A stretch of DNA of 64,000 nucleotides, from assembly GCF_030867145.1 (NCBI RefSeq), contig NC_134415.1, positions 15,602,417 through 15,666,416 of the forward strand, written 5' to 3'. Below, piece after piece: positions 13,846-23,484 of this stretch. The stretch is from Opisthocomus hoazin. Its lineage: Eukaryota; Chordata; Aves; Opisthocomiformes; Opisthocomidae. The notes beneath the pieces are model-generated. The model did not search any database. It had not been told where the DNA came from and saw only the letters and a list, made by a program, of their open reading frames with translations. Position 1 is the stretch's first letter; every line of letters begins with the position of its first letter. The translations under genes were made by a program, and so were the position numbers.

Positions 13846-14087
13846 TCGCGTGCAAACCTTACCATAACCCAAGGCTTAACATAAACTACACTCTTTCAGG
13901 TCATTGGCAAATAACAGGTATATCCGGTTGTGCCTTTGTACTTGCCTGCACGCAAATTAAAAGCGCATGTAAAGTTACGGTAATCAAAGTCAGTCAAAGG
14001 GAAGGGGAGGAGAGCAGTGGGATAATAACCGGGGGATCAGGTTATTTATCTTCACAGGGAAGCCACTGAGAGGAGCCTGCTTGCGTG
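13846..14087. promoter_or_regulatory. Cluster of AHR/ARNT (XRE) core motifs
   Basis: Three perfect TNGCGTG motifs lie within about 240 bp: TCGCGTG at 13846-13852 (plus), TTGCGTG on the minus strand at 13949-13955, and TTGCGTG at 14081-14087 (plus). A GAGCGTG variant follows near 14550. TNGCGTG is the core bound by the aryl hydrocarbon receptor with ARNT, and CYP1B1 is a classical AHR target. The cluster lies about 8.5 kb upstream of the CYP1B1 promoter and touches a CpG-rich patch, so a distal enhancer is plausible. This is motif evidence only. Confidence 0.4.
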
Positions 14088-14144
14088 CCATTTACACCTC
14101 AAAAGAAAGACAGGGCAAACCTGGCTTCTGGCCAAAGCCATCCC

Positions 14145-14560
14145 CAAGAGCGCCCCGAGCTGTGCCTAATCCTGCCTTCTCCCTGCAGCTGGTAAAGCGC
14201 CCTGTTGCCTCCGCTGCTGCTGACTCTTCCCCACCGTGCCGCACGGTGTCCGACGCTTCCTCCTTGACCGGAGGGTGAGAGGACAGCGGCCAAGAAGGAT
14301 TTTTGCCTTTCTTCTCTGGGAGACCTTTGCTCTCACAGTCCCAGCTAGCGCTGCTCTGGCCTTTGCCATGAGGGCATATCCCCAGTGCGACGCTGCTCCT
14401 GCGGCTGCTTCGTCGCGGCTGCTCCATTCCGTGGCAGAGCCAGCACCCCGCAGGGTGACCCCAGACCCGCTCTGCCGCCCCGGGGCCGGCACGGGCTCCC
14501 GCACCGCGCTCCCTCTGGAGGAAGCCTGCACGCCTTCACGCAGCCACCCCGAGCGTGGGT
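14145..14560. promoter_or_regulatory. CpG-rich patch (possible orphan CpG island)
   Basis: CpG dinucleotides are abundant here, densest at about 14380-14530, in contrast with CpG-poor flanks. No TATA box or recognised exon is attached. It could be an enhancer or the promoter of an unannotated non-coding transcript upstream of CYP1B1. Open frames across it, including a minus-strand frame at 14166-14825, are arginine- and serine-rich and look like by-products of composition. Confidence 0.5.
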
Positions 14561-17500
14561 GTAGGCTGCTTGGGAAAGGGAAGAATTTATGGCGATTTTC
14601 TTCTGTCTTTCTCCCTTGGCGTGCCATGAGATTAACAGACATTAGCAAATGCCTCTTCCCAGAGTGCTGTGACGAGACGAAACCTGCCCTGACTGGCACC
14701 TGCAGCCTGTTTCCCTCGTGGTCTTTGATCTGCCATTGCTGAGGGTTAGAAGACCTGAATGGCTCAGAAACAGACACTTCCCTTGGGTTTGCTTCCAAAT
14801 GCTCGGAGGAATCTGTATGTGTCAAGAGTGTTTTCTCTCCCTGCTGAATTTACTGAGGGCTGGAGGAAATCTTTATTGTTATTATTTGTCAACAGTCTTG
14901 ATCAAGATTGCAGCCTTTACATGGAATACTGTAAAAATCTCCTAAACTTAATTTTCCATCATTGACCACAGATACCACAAAGGGAGTTTCCCTTATCCCC
15001 TTGGCTTGAATATACTTTCTCCAAGTCTTTCTTAAGATTAAAAAATGTGCAAATAAACAACTCCCATTTCCCATGCCCCAGGGAAGAGCATGAATAATTT
15101 TACAGGCTAGAGTATTACCCGCACAGATCCCAGTGCCTAGTACTTGAGTCATCTCATTTACCACTGAAACGCAGTTACCGCTGGAGGCAAGTACACCAAA
15201 CCCTTGCACCAAAGAAGCCAAGAGGAAGCCAAGGATGCTCTGCTGCAGAGGGGTATGCAAATGTTTCCTCAACTGAACTTCAGCAGCCAGATCACTGAAG
15301 GTCCTGTTTTGGATTCATACATTTCCACCTGACAGGATACTTCAGCAAAGCCAGTGTAGCCAGAACCACTGTTTCTGGTGAAAATCTATCACTCTGCAGC
15401 TTCTTCACAAATGCTATTCACCATTTTATTGACCTGCAGTAATGGAAGGGAGAAGGCGGGTGAGCGTGTTCCCTGGCACATTCCCTGATCGGGCTATCTA
15501 AAGGGTGACATTTACAAGCAACTCCTTGACTGACATGAAATTTCTTAGGTCCATGACATGAATCTTCTTTGGGAAATCCCAGCTAAAGGCCTATCTCTTG
15601 ATGATTAAAAGCCAGGGAAAGCCCACATGACACACAAATTGTTGTGTTCCTGTTTGGTTCAGCTGCCATCTTGACAACCAGCTTGTGCCCTGCACCACCT
15701 TCTCTCTCAGAGCCTCTGAAAACCTGAAAGGAGCACCAATAAGGATAATACATTTTTTTTAAACTTCCCATTATAAATTTTCAATCCTTTGAACAAGAAA
15801 TTACTCCACACCCTACAGAGTCCTTGCCTAATAGCGCAAGCAAGTTTGGTGCATCCACTTGAAGGTGCAGGTAAAGCAGAACAGGCTTTTCAGAAGTTAG
15901 AACTGAAGCCCAAAGTCGGGAGACACACACTGCCAGCCCCGTGAAAAGACCAACGGAGCCCAGGCAGCCAAGACCTTCCTTTTGCATTGGCACTGTGCTT
16001 CAGCAACAGTCCTAGTCTGACTCCAAAAGAGAAAGCATATACATATGTACACACACACCCCACTAGACACCTTGGCATCGCTTTCTGACCTACTCTTAGA
16101 TGTTTGCAGCCCAGTTCAAAAACCCCCTTACGCAACAAGATTGGAGGTATCATAACAGGAGACAAAGTAATGCTCGCACCTCTGTGTGACTCCCTTACCT
16201 AGATCAGACCTGCACCCCCCACCACATAACCAGGTTTATCCTCTGAAGGAACGAGAAATCTGAAATTCAACTTGGATCGCTCTAGAGGCTACTAGACTCA
16301 AATTGTGTTGCCTGTTTTAACATTTTGATGGGTTGTTCTGCTGTCAAGGCACCGAAGAATGGTACCCACACAACAGAAACCCAAGAACACAAATGACCAA
16401 TATTTGTATCATGGGAAATTATCGGCTGGGAAGTGATGAGCTGAACATTCATAGGTTGGGACTTGACATTCGTCTGGGTAAGGTCTTTTCTCCCACATTT
16501 GTGCCTTTTGCTCTTCCATTGATTATTGACTCAAATTTGGACAAATTTCCAAACTCTGAAAAATCATATTTTACGTACCTGTAGTAAAAATTTTGTAGAA
16601 CTTTACAGGTAAATCTTCAAAACCTTCATTCATACAGAATATACTCTCCCTGTCAGTGAAGTAGACTTTGCTTTCAGCCGTAGCCCAGGGCTGTTTTGAG
16701 CTAGCATCCATCACTACACTGAGCATACAAGCACATTGGCATTTTCTAAAATGTCCAATACTAAACTCTTGAGAGTTGGTAAAGCAATTGCACTACAAAC
16801 TTTGCATTGTTACTACTAATACAACACCCAACAAAGTCCAGAAAACACATGAGAAATATAATATTACTGCTTGTTAACACTTTAACAATATTGGCCCTAA
16901 GCAATGTTATCATTTTTAAGCTTTGGAGTGACCTAGCACATCACACAGACTGTAAGATTTCTACACTTCAAAATAAAGATGGATCTTGGCAACACAGCTC
17001 CTGGTTCTGCAAACCTCAGCAGCAGCGTGAGGATGCAAAGCTGCCAGACGCCCCAGGGAGCCCCTTCGCTCAAGAGCGAGCAGGCACGACAGTTTGTCCA
17101 CACATCTCACGTTGAGGATAGATATAATAATGCATCTCTGGAGCCGTGTCTAAACGTTCCTAAACGTTGTCATTTCGTCCGTCGTCTTCAGAGTACTTCT
17201 TTCAGAGTACTTTAATAAAGAATATTTTTATACAGACATACACAGAACACCACGGATGAGTGCCCAACAATGTCTAAACTCGATTTTGCTCTTGTGGCTC
17301 ATAGCAGAAGGCAGTGTAAAAAGGCTTCTCAAAAGGTAGGCACAAAGGGATCAGCTCTGTGTTTTCCTCTCAAGAAAGACTTAGCTATGTGGTTTCATCT
17401 AATATCGTCAAGAAAAGACAGCAAACTTTGGAAAGCAGTATTGTAGGAATTTGGCATTGCAGAATTAAGAGAGTTTTGTAATCAAGTTTGATGCCTGAAT

Positions 17501-19993
17501 TAAGTATAACATGATGTCCTCATTTTCTGTAATCATGCCTGTGTGTTACCTGCATGGAAGCAGACCACAATGTGTGCCTTTGATTTGCAAGCAACGTGGA
17601 AAACGCAAACAGCTGCAGAGGCTGCAATTCAGACTAGCGCTGAGCTGAGTCCCAGCAAGTACTGGGAGGTTTCTTGCCTTCCCGCAGCAGCTGGGGGAAT
17701 TTGGCTTAGAATTAGGAGCCCAGTTTAGGTTCTTCAGTAGCAAGGGAGAACTGAAAATGTGAGCTGGGAAGTCACTGGGAATGCAGGGAAGAGTGCAAGT
17801 CCAAGGAAATCTGCAAGTTAATGAAGATTAAGAATGCAATATGTAACCACAAATACATATGCTTTAAAAAGCATACCGCAAATGCTTTATTTTAGCCCAC
17901 AGTGAGTGGCATAAATAATAAACCCCGCATGATGGAGCTGCAGCTGGCTCCTCTGTATGCCTGGCACTCTGGGTAGCACTGAGGATGTGGCTCCTTCTGT
18001 TTTGCTTAATCTCCTGCTTGGCGTGACAGGAAAGCTGCCGAACTGAGCGAAACCAGGGACCTGCATCAGACATGATCTCATTACCATCTGCACTCGTGGT
18101 ACCCCAGCTTCAGGTTAGTTTTACCACTGAGAGATTCAGTGTCGTGTAGATAAGCCCGAGCAAGCAGGCACCTCTCTGTCGCAGAGCAGCGGGCATGGAT
18201 GGTGGCTGCGGAGCTGGCTGCCCAGTGCAGCGGCGGCACTGTAGCTGGGCGAGTGGCCGGCACAGGTCTTCTGCTCCTGGATCTGACACTACTCGAAGCG
18301 TAGTGACCACCCCGCACCACGCCGGATTGCAGCATAGACTTAATCTGAGTGAACTGTTGTAAAGGCAGGGTCTTACAGGTTCTAATCCTGATTGTGATCT
18401 GATTGTTTTAATGGTGATTTTCCTGAGTTATGACAGCATTGTTGAGACTAGAGTCAAACTCCAGAGGTACATAAGAACGCCTGTAAAATTTTAAGCAGCC
18501 TGAAACAATAGGATATTGCATTTGTTTAAGTTTCCAAGTGATTTGTGTTTTACAGTTACATTACTCGTTTCTTCATCCTCTATGGTATTCTGCAACGCTC
18601 AGAGACAGACAATCAGAAACAATATTTCCAAGGGATTATTTAATGAAGAATGGCTTGGATCACTCTGTAAACAATTTGTACAAGCTCTGTACTGCAGCAA
18701 TCCCAGCATAAGACATTGCTCAATTGTCATATAATCCACCTTGAGATCTTGTAAAATGAAGAGAGAGGAGGAAAAGATACATAGTCCCAGGTATGGGAAA
18801 GAGACAGAGAAACCCCCTGTGGGAAGGCTCCATGGAAAGCTGCAAAAGGAACAGGTAAGGAAAGAAAATGGAACAAGGTCAAGTCCTTGAGAAATTCCAG
18901 TTGCTGCTCAGGAGGATTTATGAGCACCTTGCCAGTGTCCAAAAGAGTGGCCAATAGCTGCCAGAGTTAGAAGAAAAATTGAGAACTGAGTCTGCAAACC
19001 CTTATTTAGGTAAGCAATTCTTAACACTTGTAAAAAAATATCTTAGGGTTTAAGGGGTTTTCTCGGAAAAGGGAGGACTGTGGCAGAGAGCTAAAAACTT
19101 CCTCTCAAAGGGCAAATGAAGACTCTCCAGGCCGTGTAACGCCTTCTCCTTTATCAAACTTTTACCTCCACAACAAGGACTCTTGTCCACATATGTAAAG
19201 CGCCTTCATTCAGAGTTGCAGAGGTACTGATGTCCCCCCAGACTCTGCAGCCCCCTGCGTCTGGAATTCCTGTCAAATCACTCAGGATTTTTAACAGATT
19301 AGGCCTGAATTCCTTTCCCTTAATCCCAAACTCACCCACTTCTGCCCCTTCAACTCCTTTTCTCTTCCAAGTCTTATATCAAGTAGGGTTTTCTAGGCCC
19401 CAGAAATAACTCATTTTAGGCAGCGTACATCTTCAGTGATGCAGTCTTCAATGCCTAACAAAACTAACTTTGACTCAGGAATTTGGGACTGGCTTCAGCA
19501 GGATCAGCATCTGAATGAAGTCCCCAGAACAGGGGAAAAAAGAAGCATGCATTATCTAAGACCAGTTCTGAACACCTGTGCTTCTAGAAACAACAGAAGC
19601 GAGAATAGTAAATAAAGAGGTAGGCAGGAGGGCAATTTGTAGAATATAACAGAGACCAAGGGCCTGATCATCCTTTGCCTGCATTTTGTACCACGCTTTC
19701 ATTGGTGTGATAAAATGCTTCACCCAAGCTATGCTTGATTGTAAGGGACTAATCAAGGTCACATAGAATAAGAGCCTAGAAAATTGGGTGAACATTCACT
19801 GCACACAGCCAAAGTAATCCTCAGGCTGTAATACATGCAACAGTAAGCCAAGACTGCAAATATCCTGGTCGTACAGCACGCGGTACAGGGGGACCAGCTG
19901 GTACTACCACAATAGAACACAACCTCTAAAATAGATTTTTCCTTCTGTCCTGTCTAATAGCAACAGAACTCCTGAAGACCAAAGAGAACTGGA
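14561..19993. other. Non-coding intergenic DNA
   Basis: No gene recognised. A short segment near 17140-17230 has two small direct repeats (a CTAAACGTT word twice near 17150-17168; TTCAGAGTACTT at 17187-17198 and 17201-17212) and an AATAAAG word. That is too little to name a mobile element. The remaining frames are short and unlike known proteins. Confidence 0.5.
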
Positions 19994-20016
19994 GGGGGGG
20001 GGGGGGGGGGGGGGGG
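19994..20016 (+). repeat. Homopolymer run of 23 G
   Basis: An uninterrupted run of 23 G residues lies in AT-leaning flanks. Such a run can form G-quadruplex structures and is prone to length change and sequencing error, so its exact length is uncertain. Confidence 0.9.
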
Positions 20017-20562
20017 AAGGAAATTAATGTTTTCTTACAGCATAAAAAAATAAATGTACCAGGACTCGTAATTCTTGGGTTCATGCCTCCAACTGTGAAT
20101 CTGCAGCTCACGACAGTGGAAATGTGCTCCTTCCTCTGTGCTGCCTGCCAGCGGCCAGGAGCAATCCCACTTGCAGTACGATATTGAGAAAAAATGTCGG
20201 TAGGATGCCAAGCGTACAGTGCAGTGGATGCACGCTTACTCACCAAACGGAGGAGGAACAGTGAGGTGGGCGCAGAGCCACACGTGGGAGAGGTAAGAAG
20301 GGGCACAGAATGTCACCTCCGGCAGCCCAGTGCCGAGGTGTTCTTCCTCCTATCTACTGCAACCAGACCTGGGCCACCTTGAGGACACTGCTTCTTTATA
20401 AATTCAGATTTATATGGGAGCTGGAAGGGAATCTGTTCTGCTTGCTCCAAAGTAAGTGGCAGTCTCTGACTGCAATACAACTAGTTCAAGTGCTGTATTG
20501 AAGAAAGGATTTAGGGACTTACCAGCAAGAGCTGTAACGCCTGGGTTTTAGGCAACTGATTA
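20017..20562. other. Non-coding spacer
   Basis: Sequence between the G run and the CR1 copy. No exon, RNA gene or repeat was recognised. Confidence 0.5.
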
Positions 20563-21148
20563 GAGTGTGGCCAGCAGGACAAGGGAGGTTCTCCTTCCCC
20601 TCTACACTGCCCTGGTGAGGCCTCATCTGGAGTACTGTGTCCAGTTCTGGGCTCCCCAGTTCAAGAAAGATGAAGAGCTACTGGAGAGAGTCCAGCGGAG
20701 GGCTACAAGGATGGTGAGGGGACTGGAGCATCTCCACTACGAGGAGAGGTTGAGGGAACTGGGCTTGTTCAGCCTGAAAAAGAGAAGGCTGCGAGGGGAC
20801 CTTATAAATGCCTACAAATATCTGAAGGGTGGGTGTCAGGAGGATGGGGCCAAGCTCTTTTCAGTGGTGCCCAGTGACAGGACAAGGGGTAATGGGCACA
20901 AACTGAGGCACAGGAAGTTCCGTCTGAACATGAGGAGGAACTTCTTCTCTCTGAGGGTGACGGAGCACTGGAACAGGCTGCCCAGGGAGGTTGTGGAGTC
21001 TCCTTCTCTGGAGATATTCAAGACCCGCCTGGACAAGGTCCTGTGCAGCCTGCTGTAGGTGACCCTGCTTCGGCGGGGGGGTTGGACTAGATGACCCACA
21101 GAGGTCCCTTCCAACCCCTACTATTCTGTGATTCTGTGATTCTGTGAT
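20563..21148 (+). mobile_element. 5'-truncated CR1 LINE, 3' end of ORF2 plus tail
   Basis: This is the last part of a CR1 non-LTR retrotransposon. An open frame (20567-21058) encodes the C-terminal segment of ORF2, downstream of the reverse-transcriptase core, with features such as [12 protein letters not shown] and [15 protein letters not shown] short 3' UTR follows, ending in about three copies of the octamer ATTCTGTG (21123-21148). The sequence matches 46711-47287 closely from the word AGTGTGGCCAGCAGGA onward, which sets the truncation point. 5' truncation is the usual outcome of CR1 target-primed reverse transcription. The copy is not autonomous. Confidence 0.92.
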
Positions 21149-21599
21149 ACCACGGTCATCAGAAAAAAAGGCAAATTTACCTGCTGGGAATGGTGAATGT
21201 CCAGAGCCATAACCCAGAGCTCAGGTAGCTGATCCAAGCTAGTCCTTACCACCCAGATCCTGCACTCTTTGCAGGGAAATGCCCGTGTCTTTTCCTCAAC
21301 ACATGACTGAAGAAGGAGGGAAGGGTGGCCGTCAGGGTGGGACAGGCCACTTCACCACTGCTGAGTGGTTACAGCACATGAAATTCAGTCTCAACCTTCT
21401 GTTGGTGATGGAGAGATCAAACGGCCCAGTCTCCCCCCAGGCTTGCCCTAACTTTAATGCAGGAGGGATGGAGCTACCTTTGCTCCTCTGTGAAGCTGGG
21501 CTGGACCGCAGGGTCCTGCCAGTTCACCCCAGAGATGGGGCTGGGAGCAGGAAAGCTCACTCTTTCTGGCACTGCTCGGAGAAAGCGGGTTTGACGCCT
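21149..21599. other. Spacer leading into the CYP1B1 CpG island
   Basis: Non-coding sequence whose GC and CpG content rises toward the right. No exon or repeat was recognised. Confidence 0.5.
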
Positions 21600-22223
21600 C
21601 TGCCACTTGGTAATGGCAGGAAGAAGCACAGGGTGCTCCGAGGCGCGTCGAGAGCTACGGCTGATGCCAGCCCGAGCGAGAGGTAGTGCCGCTGATGGGA
21701 GCAGCCCGGGACGGTGCCAGCAGCCAGGATTACCCATCCCGGCAAGGGCAGAAGCGGCAGCGGCCCGGCCAGGCCCGGCTTCACACACACCCCGAGCTGG
21801 GCTGACTCCCGGCATCTAATTTTGCCTAATCCCTAAATGCTCACAAAACACCTTCTTTTCTTCTCACGAGGTGACTGCAGAGAACCTGAAACAAACGTTG
21901 CATTTTTGTAAATTTTCGCTTGGTACAGCAAAAACGACGACAACAAAGGCAGAGAGCTGAGTTTCTCGGGGAGCAGTTTCGCCGACGCCTGGGGGTTTGG
22001 CAGCCCCGGTTCCCCCCGGGGCGCCGGGAAGCCCGGAGCCGGGCGGTGGGTGCCACATTTCGGGGTAAAAACCGGCGCCGTGAGCGGAGGGCAGCGGGGC
22101 CGGGCGGGGTGCGAGCTGCCCGGCGCCCCCCGGCCCCCTTCCCCCCGGCCCGGCGTCAGGTACGGGGGCAAGGAGGGGCAGGGGCCCGCGGAGGAGATGG
22201 CTGGAGGCTTTCCAGCCCCGGCT

Positions 22224-22248
22224 CACGCAATGCGAACTCGGCACGCAA
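22224..22248 (-). promoter_or_regulatory. CYP1B1: Paired XRE (AHR/ARNT) sites in the CYP1B1 promoter
   Basis: Two CACGCAA words at 22224-22230 and 22242-22248 read TTGCGTG on the minus strand, the perfect core of the xenobiotic response element. The first extends to TTGCGTGAGC, close to the full consensus. They lie about 155-180 bp upstream of the TATA box, 18 bp apart start to start. AHR/ARNT induction of CYP1 genes through such sites is established; binding at this locus is inferred. Confidence 0.65.
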
Positions 22249-22402
22249 CGGGGAGGCGACGGGCGGAGGAGGGGAAGCTCCGCGGCTCCCTCAGCCCCCA
22301 AGCGAAGATGCGGGCGAGACTTCGCCTCCCGGCAGCGAGCCCGCCCGCCCGCCACCCCGCTCCCCTCCCGGCACCTCCTCCCCGAAAACATTCGGCCCCG
22401 GC

Positions 22403-22410
22403 CATAAAAG
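22403..22410 (+). promoter_or_regulatory. CYP1B1: TATA-like box of CYP1B1
   Basis: CATAAAAG lies in otherwise GC-dominated sequence, the only TATA-like word in the proximal promoter. It predicts a transcription start about 25-30 bases downstream (about 22430-22440). The spacing from there to the proposed exon 1 donor gives an exon of about 430 bp, similar in scale to the non-coding first exon of mammalian CYP1B1. Confidence 0.6.
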
Positions 22411-22429
22411 CCTCGGCGGCTCAGCCGCT

Positions 22430-22866
22430 GCGCTCGGCTCGGGCCCGCGGGCGGCTCCGCAGACCGCCGCCACCCCTCCGCCGGGGTCCCGATGCCAGGC
22501 GCCCGGACGCGGCGGCTCCGGCTCAGCCCCCTGAGCCCCTCTCGCCTTCGCCCCCCGCAGCGGGCTGGGCCAGCACCGTCCCGTCCAGCCCGGTCCCGGT
22601 CCGCAGCGGGCAGGTGGCCGCCGGCGGGGCGAGTTCCCAAGGGTTAAAGCGCTGGGACAGGCGATAACAGCTCGGCGCCGGGACCGGGTGCAACCGGCGT
22701 TTGCCTGCACTTGACCCGCCAGGCTCCAGGGCTCCCAATGAAATTCCCGGAGGCTGGGATCTGAACGTCGCCGCTCTCCTCCCGGGGCTCCCCGTTAGAG
22801 CCGCCGCCGGCTGCCCGGCTCCGCTCCCTCCTCCCCGAGGTCTCGCATGGAAGCAGCGTGCAACAG
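22430..22866 (+). other. CYP1B1: CYP1B1 exon 1 (5' UTR)
   Basis: The 5' limit is inferred from the TATA box. The 3' limit is a strong donor, AACAG|GTCAGT, with GT at 22867-22868. Mammalian CYP1B1 also has a separate non-coding first exon, with coding starting at the beginning of exon 2. The exon contains an upstream ORF (22492-22647, 51 codons), a very short one at 22738-22764, and a third ATG at 22847 that becomes in frame with CYP1B1 after splicing. A weaker alternative donor, CAG|GTGGCC, lies at 22611-22619. Confidence 0.5.
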
Positions 22867-23483
22867 GTCAGTTCTGCTACAGGCGACCGAGGAGTTCTCG
22901 CCCCTTCCTCCCCTCGCCGCGGCAGAAAGGCCGGAGCCGACGGCGGGAGCAGGCGGTCCCCGGGGATGGGAAGCGGGGCCGGTCAGCTCCGCCGCGCCGG
23001 GACCCCGGGCATCCTCCGCAGCCCACCCCCGGGGCCACCGGGCACGAAGGCGCGGGGCGGAGGGAAGGGTTCGGGACGGGACGGGGCTCCGCGCCCGTGT
23101 GCCGGGGTTCCCTCTCCGGAGCAGCGGGAAGCCCGTTCCCCCGGCCGGGAGGAGCGACGGGAGCGCCGGGATGAACCTGTCCCCGGCGGCCGCCTGCATC
23201 TGCGGAGGCTCGTCAGGGCGGGAGCATCCTCCCGCCGCCCCGGCCGCCTCCCGCAGTCCGCACCGGCCGCGACCCGGACCCCTGACCAAGCGCCGGCCGC
23301 TCCGTTGCCGGTGTCCCCCCGCTCTGCGCGCGGGATGCGGGCGGGCTCCAGGCACACGGGGAGCGCGCAGCAGGGACGCGGCCCGGCCCCCCGCTACCGT
23401 CCCCTCGCCCTCCCGGGTACCCGCAGCGCCCCCCGGGCCTCCCGCAGGGCCGCCGCCCGCTGACCCGTCCCTTTGCCTTGCAG
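22867..23483 (+). other. CYP1B1: CYP1B1 intron 1
   Basis: It starts with GTCAGT at 22867 and ends with a pyrimidine-rich acceptor, CCCTTTGCCTTGCAG, at 23483, two bases before the CYP1B1 ATG. The predicted length is 617 bp. It is very GC-rich, and its many open frames are composition-driven. An alternative exon 1 donor would change the 5' end. Confidence 0.6.
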
Positions 23484-23484
23484 C

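Noticed and set aside
14166-14825. 219-codon minus-strand frame over the CpG-rich patch
   Set aside because: Ser/Arg/Gly-rich, with no recognisable domain or splice context. It is best explained by CpG-rich composition lacking stop codons.
17140-17230. Possible plus-strand LTR end (AATAAAG with short direct repeats)
   Set aside because: No paired terminus, TATA box or target duplication could be found. A polyadenylation-like word alone is not enough.
1-22000. ATL2, the expected upstream neighbour of CYP1B1
   Set aside because: No frame matches the atlastin GTPase or its C-terminal helices. It probably lies outside the window.
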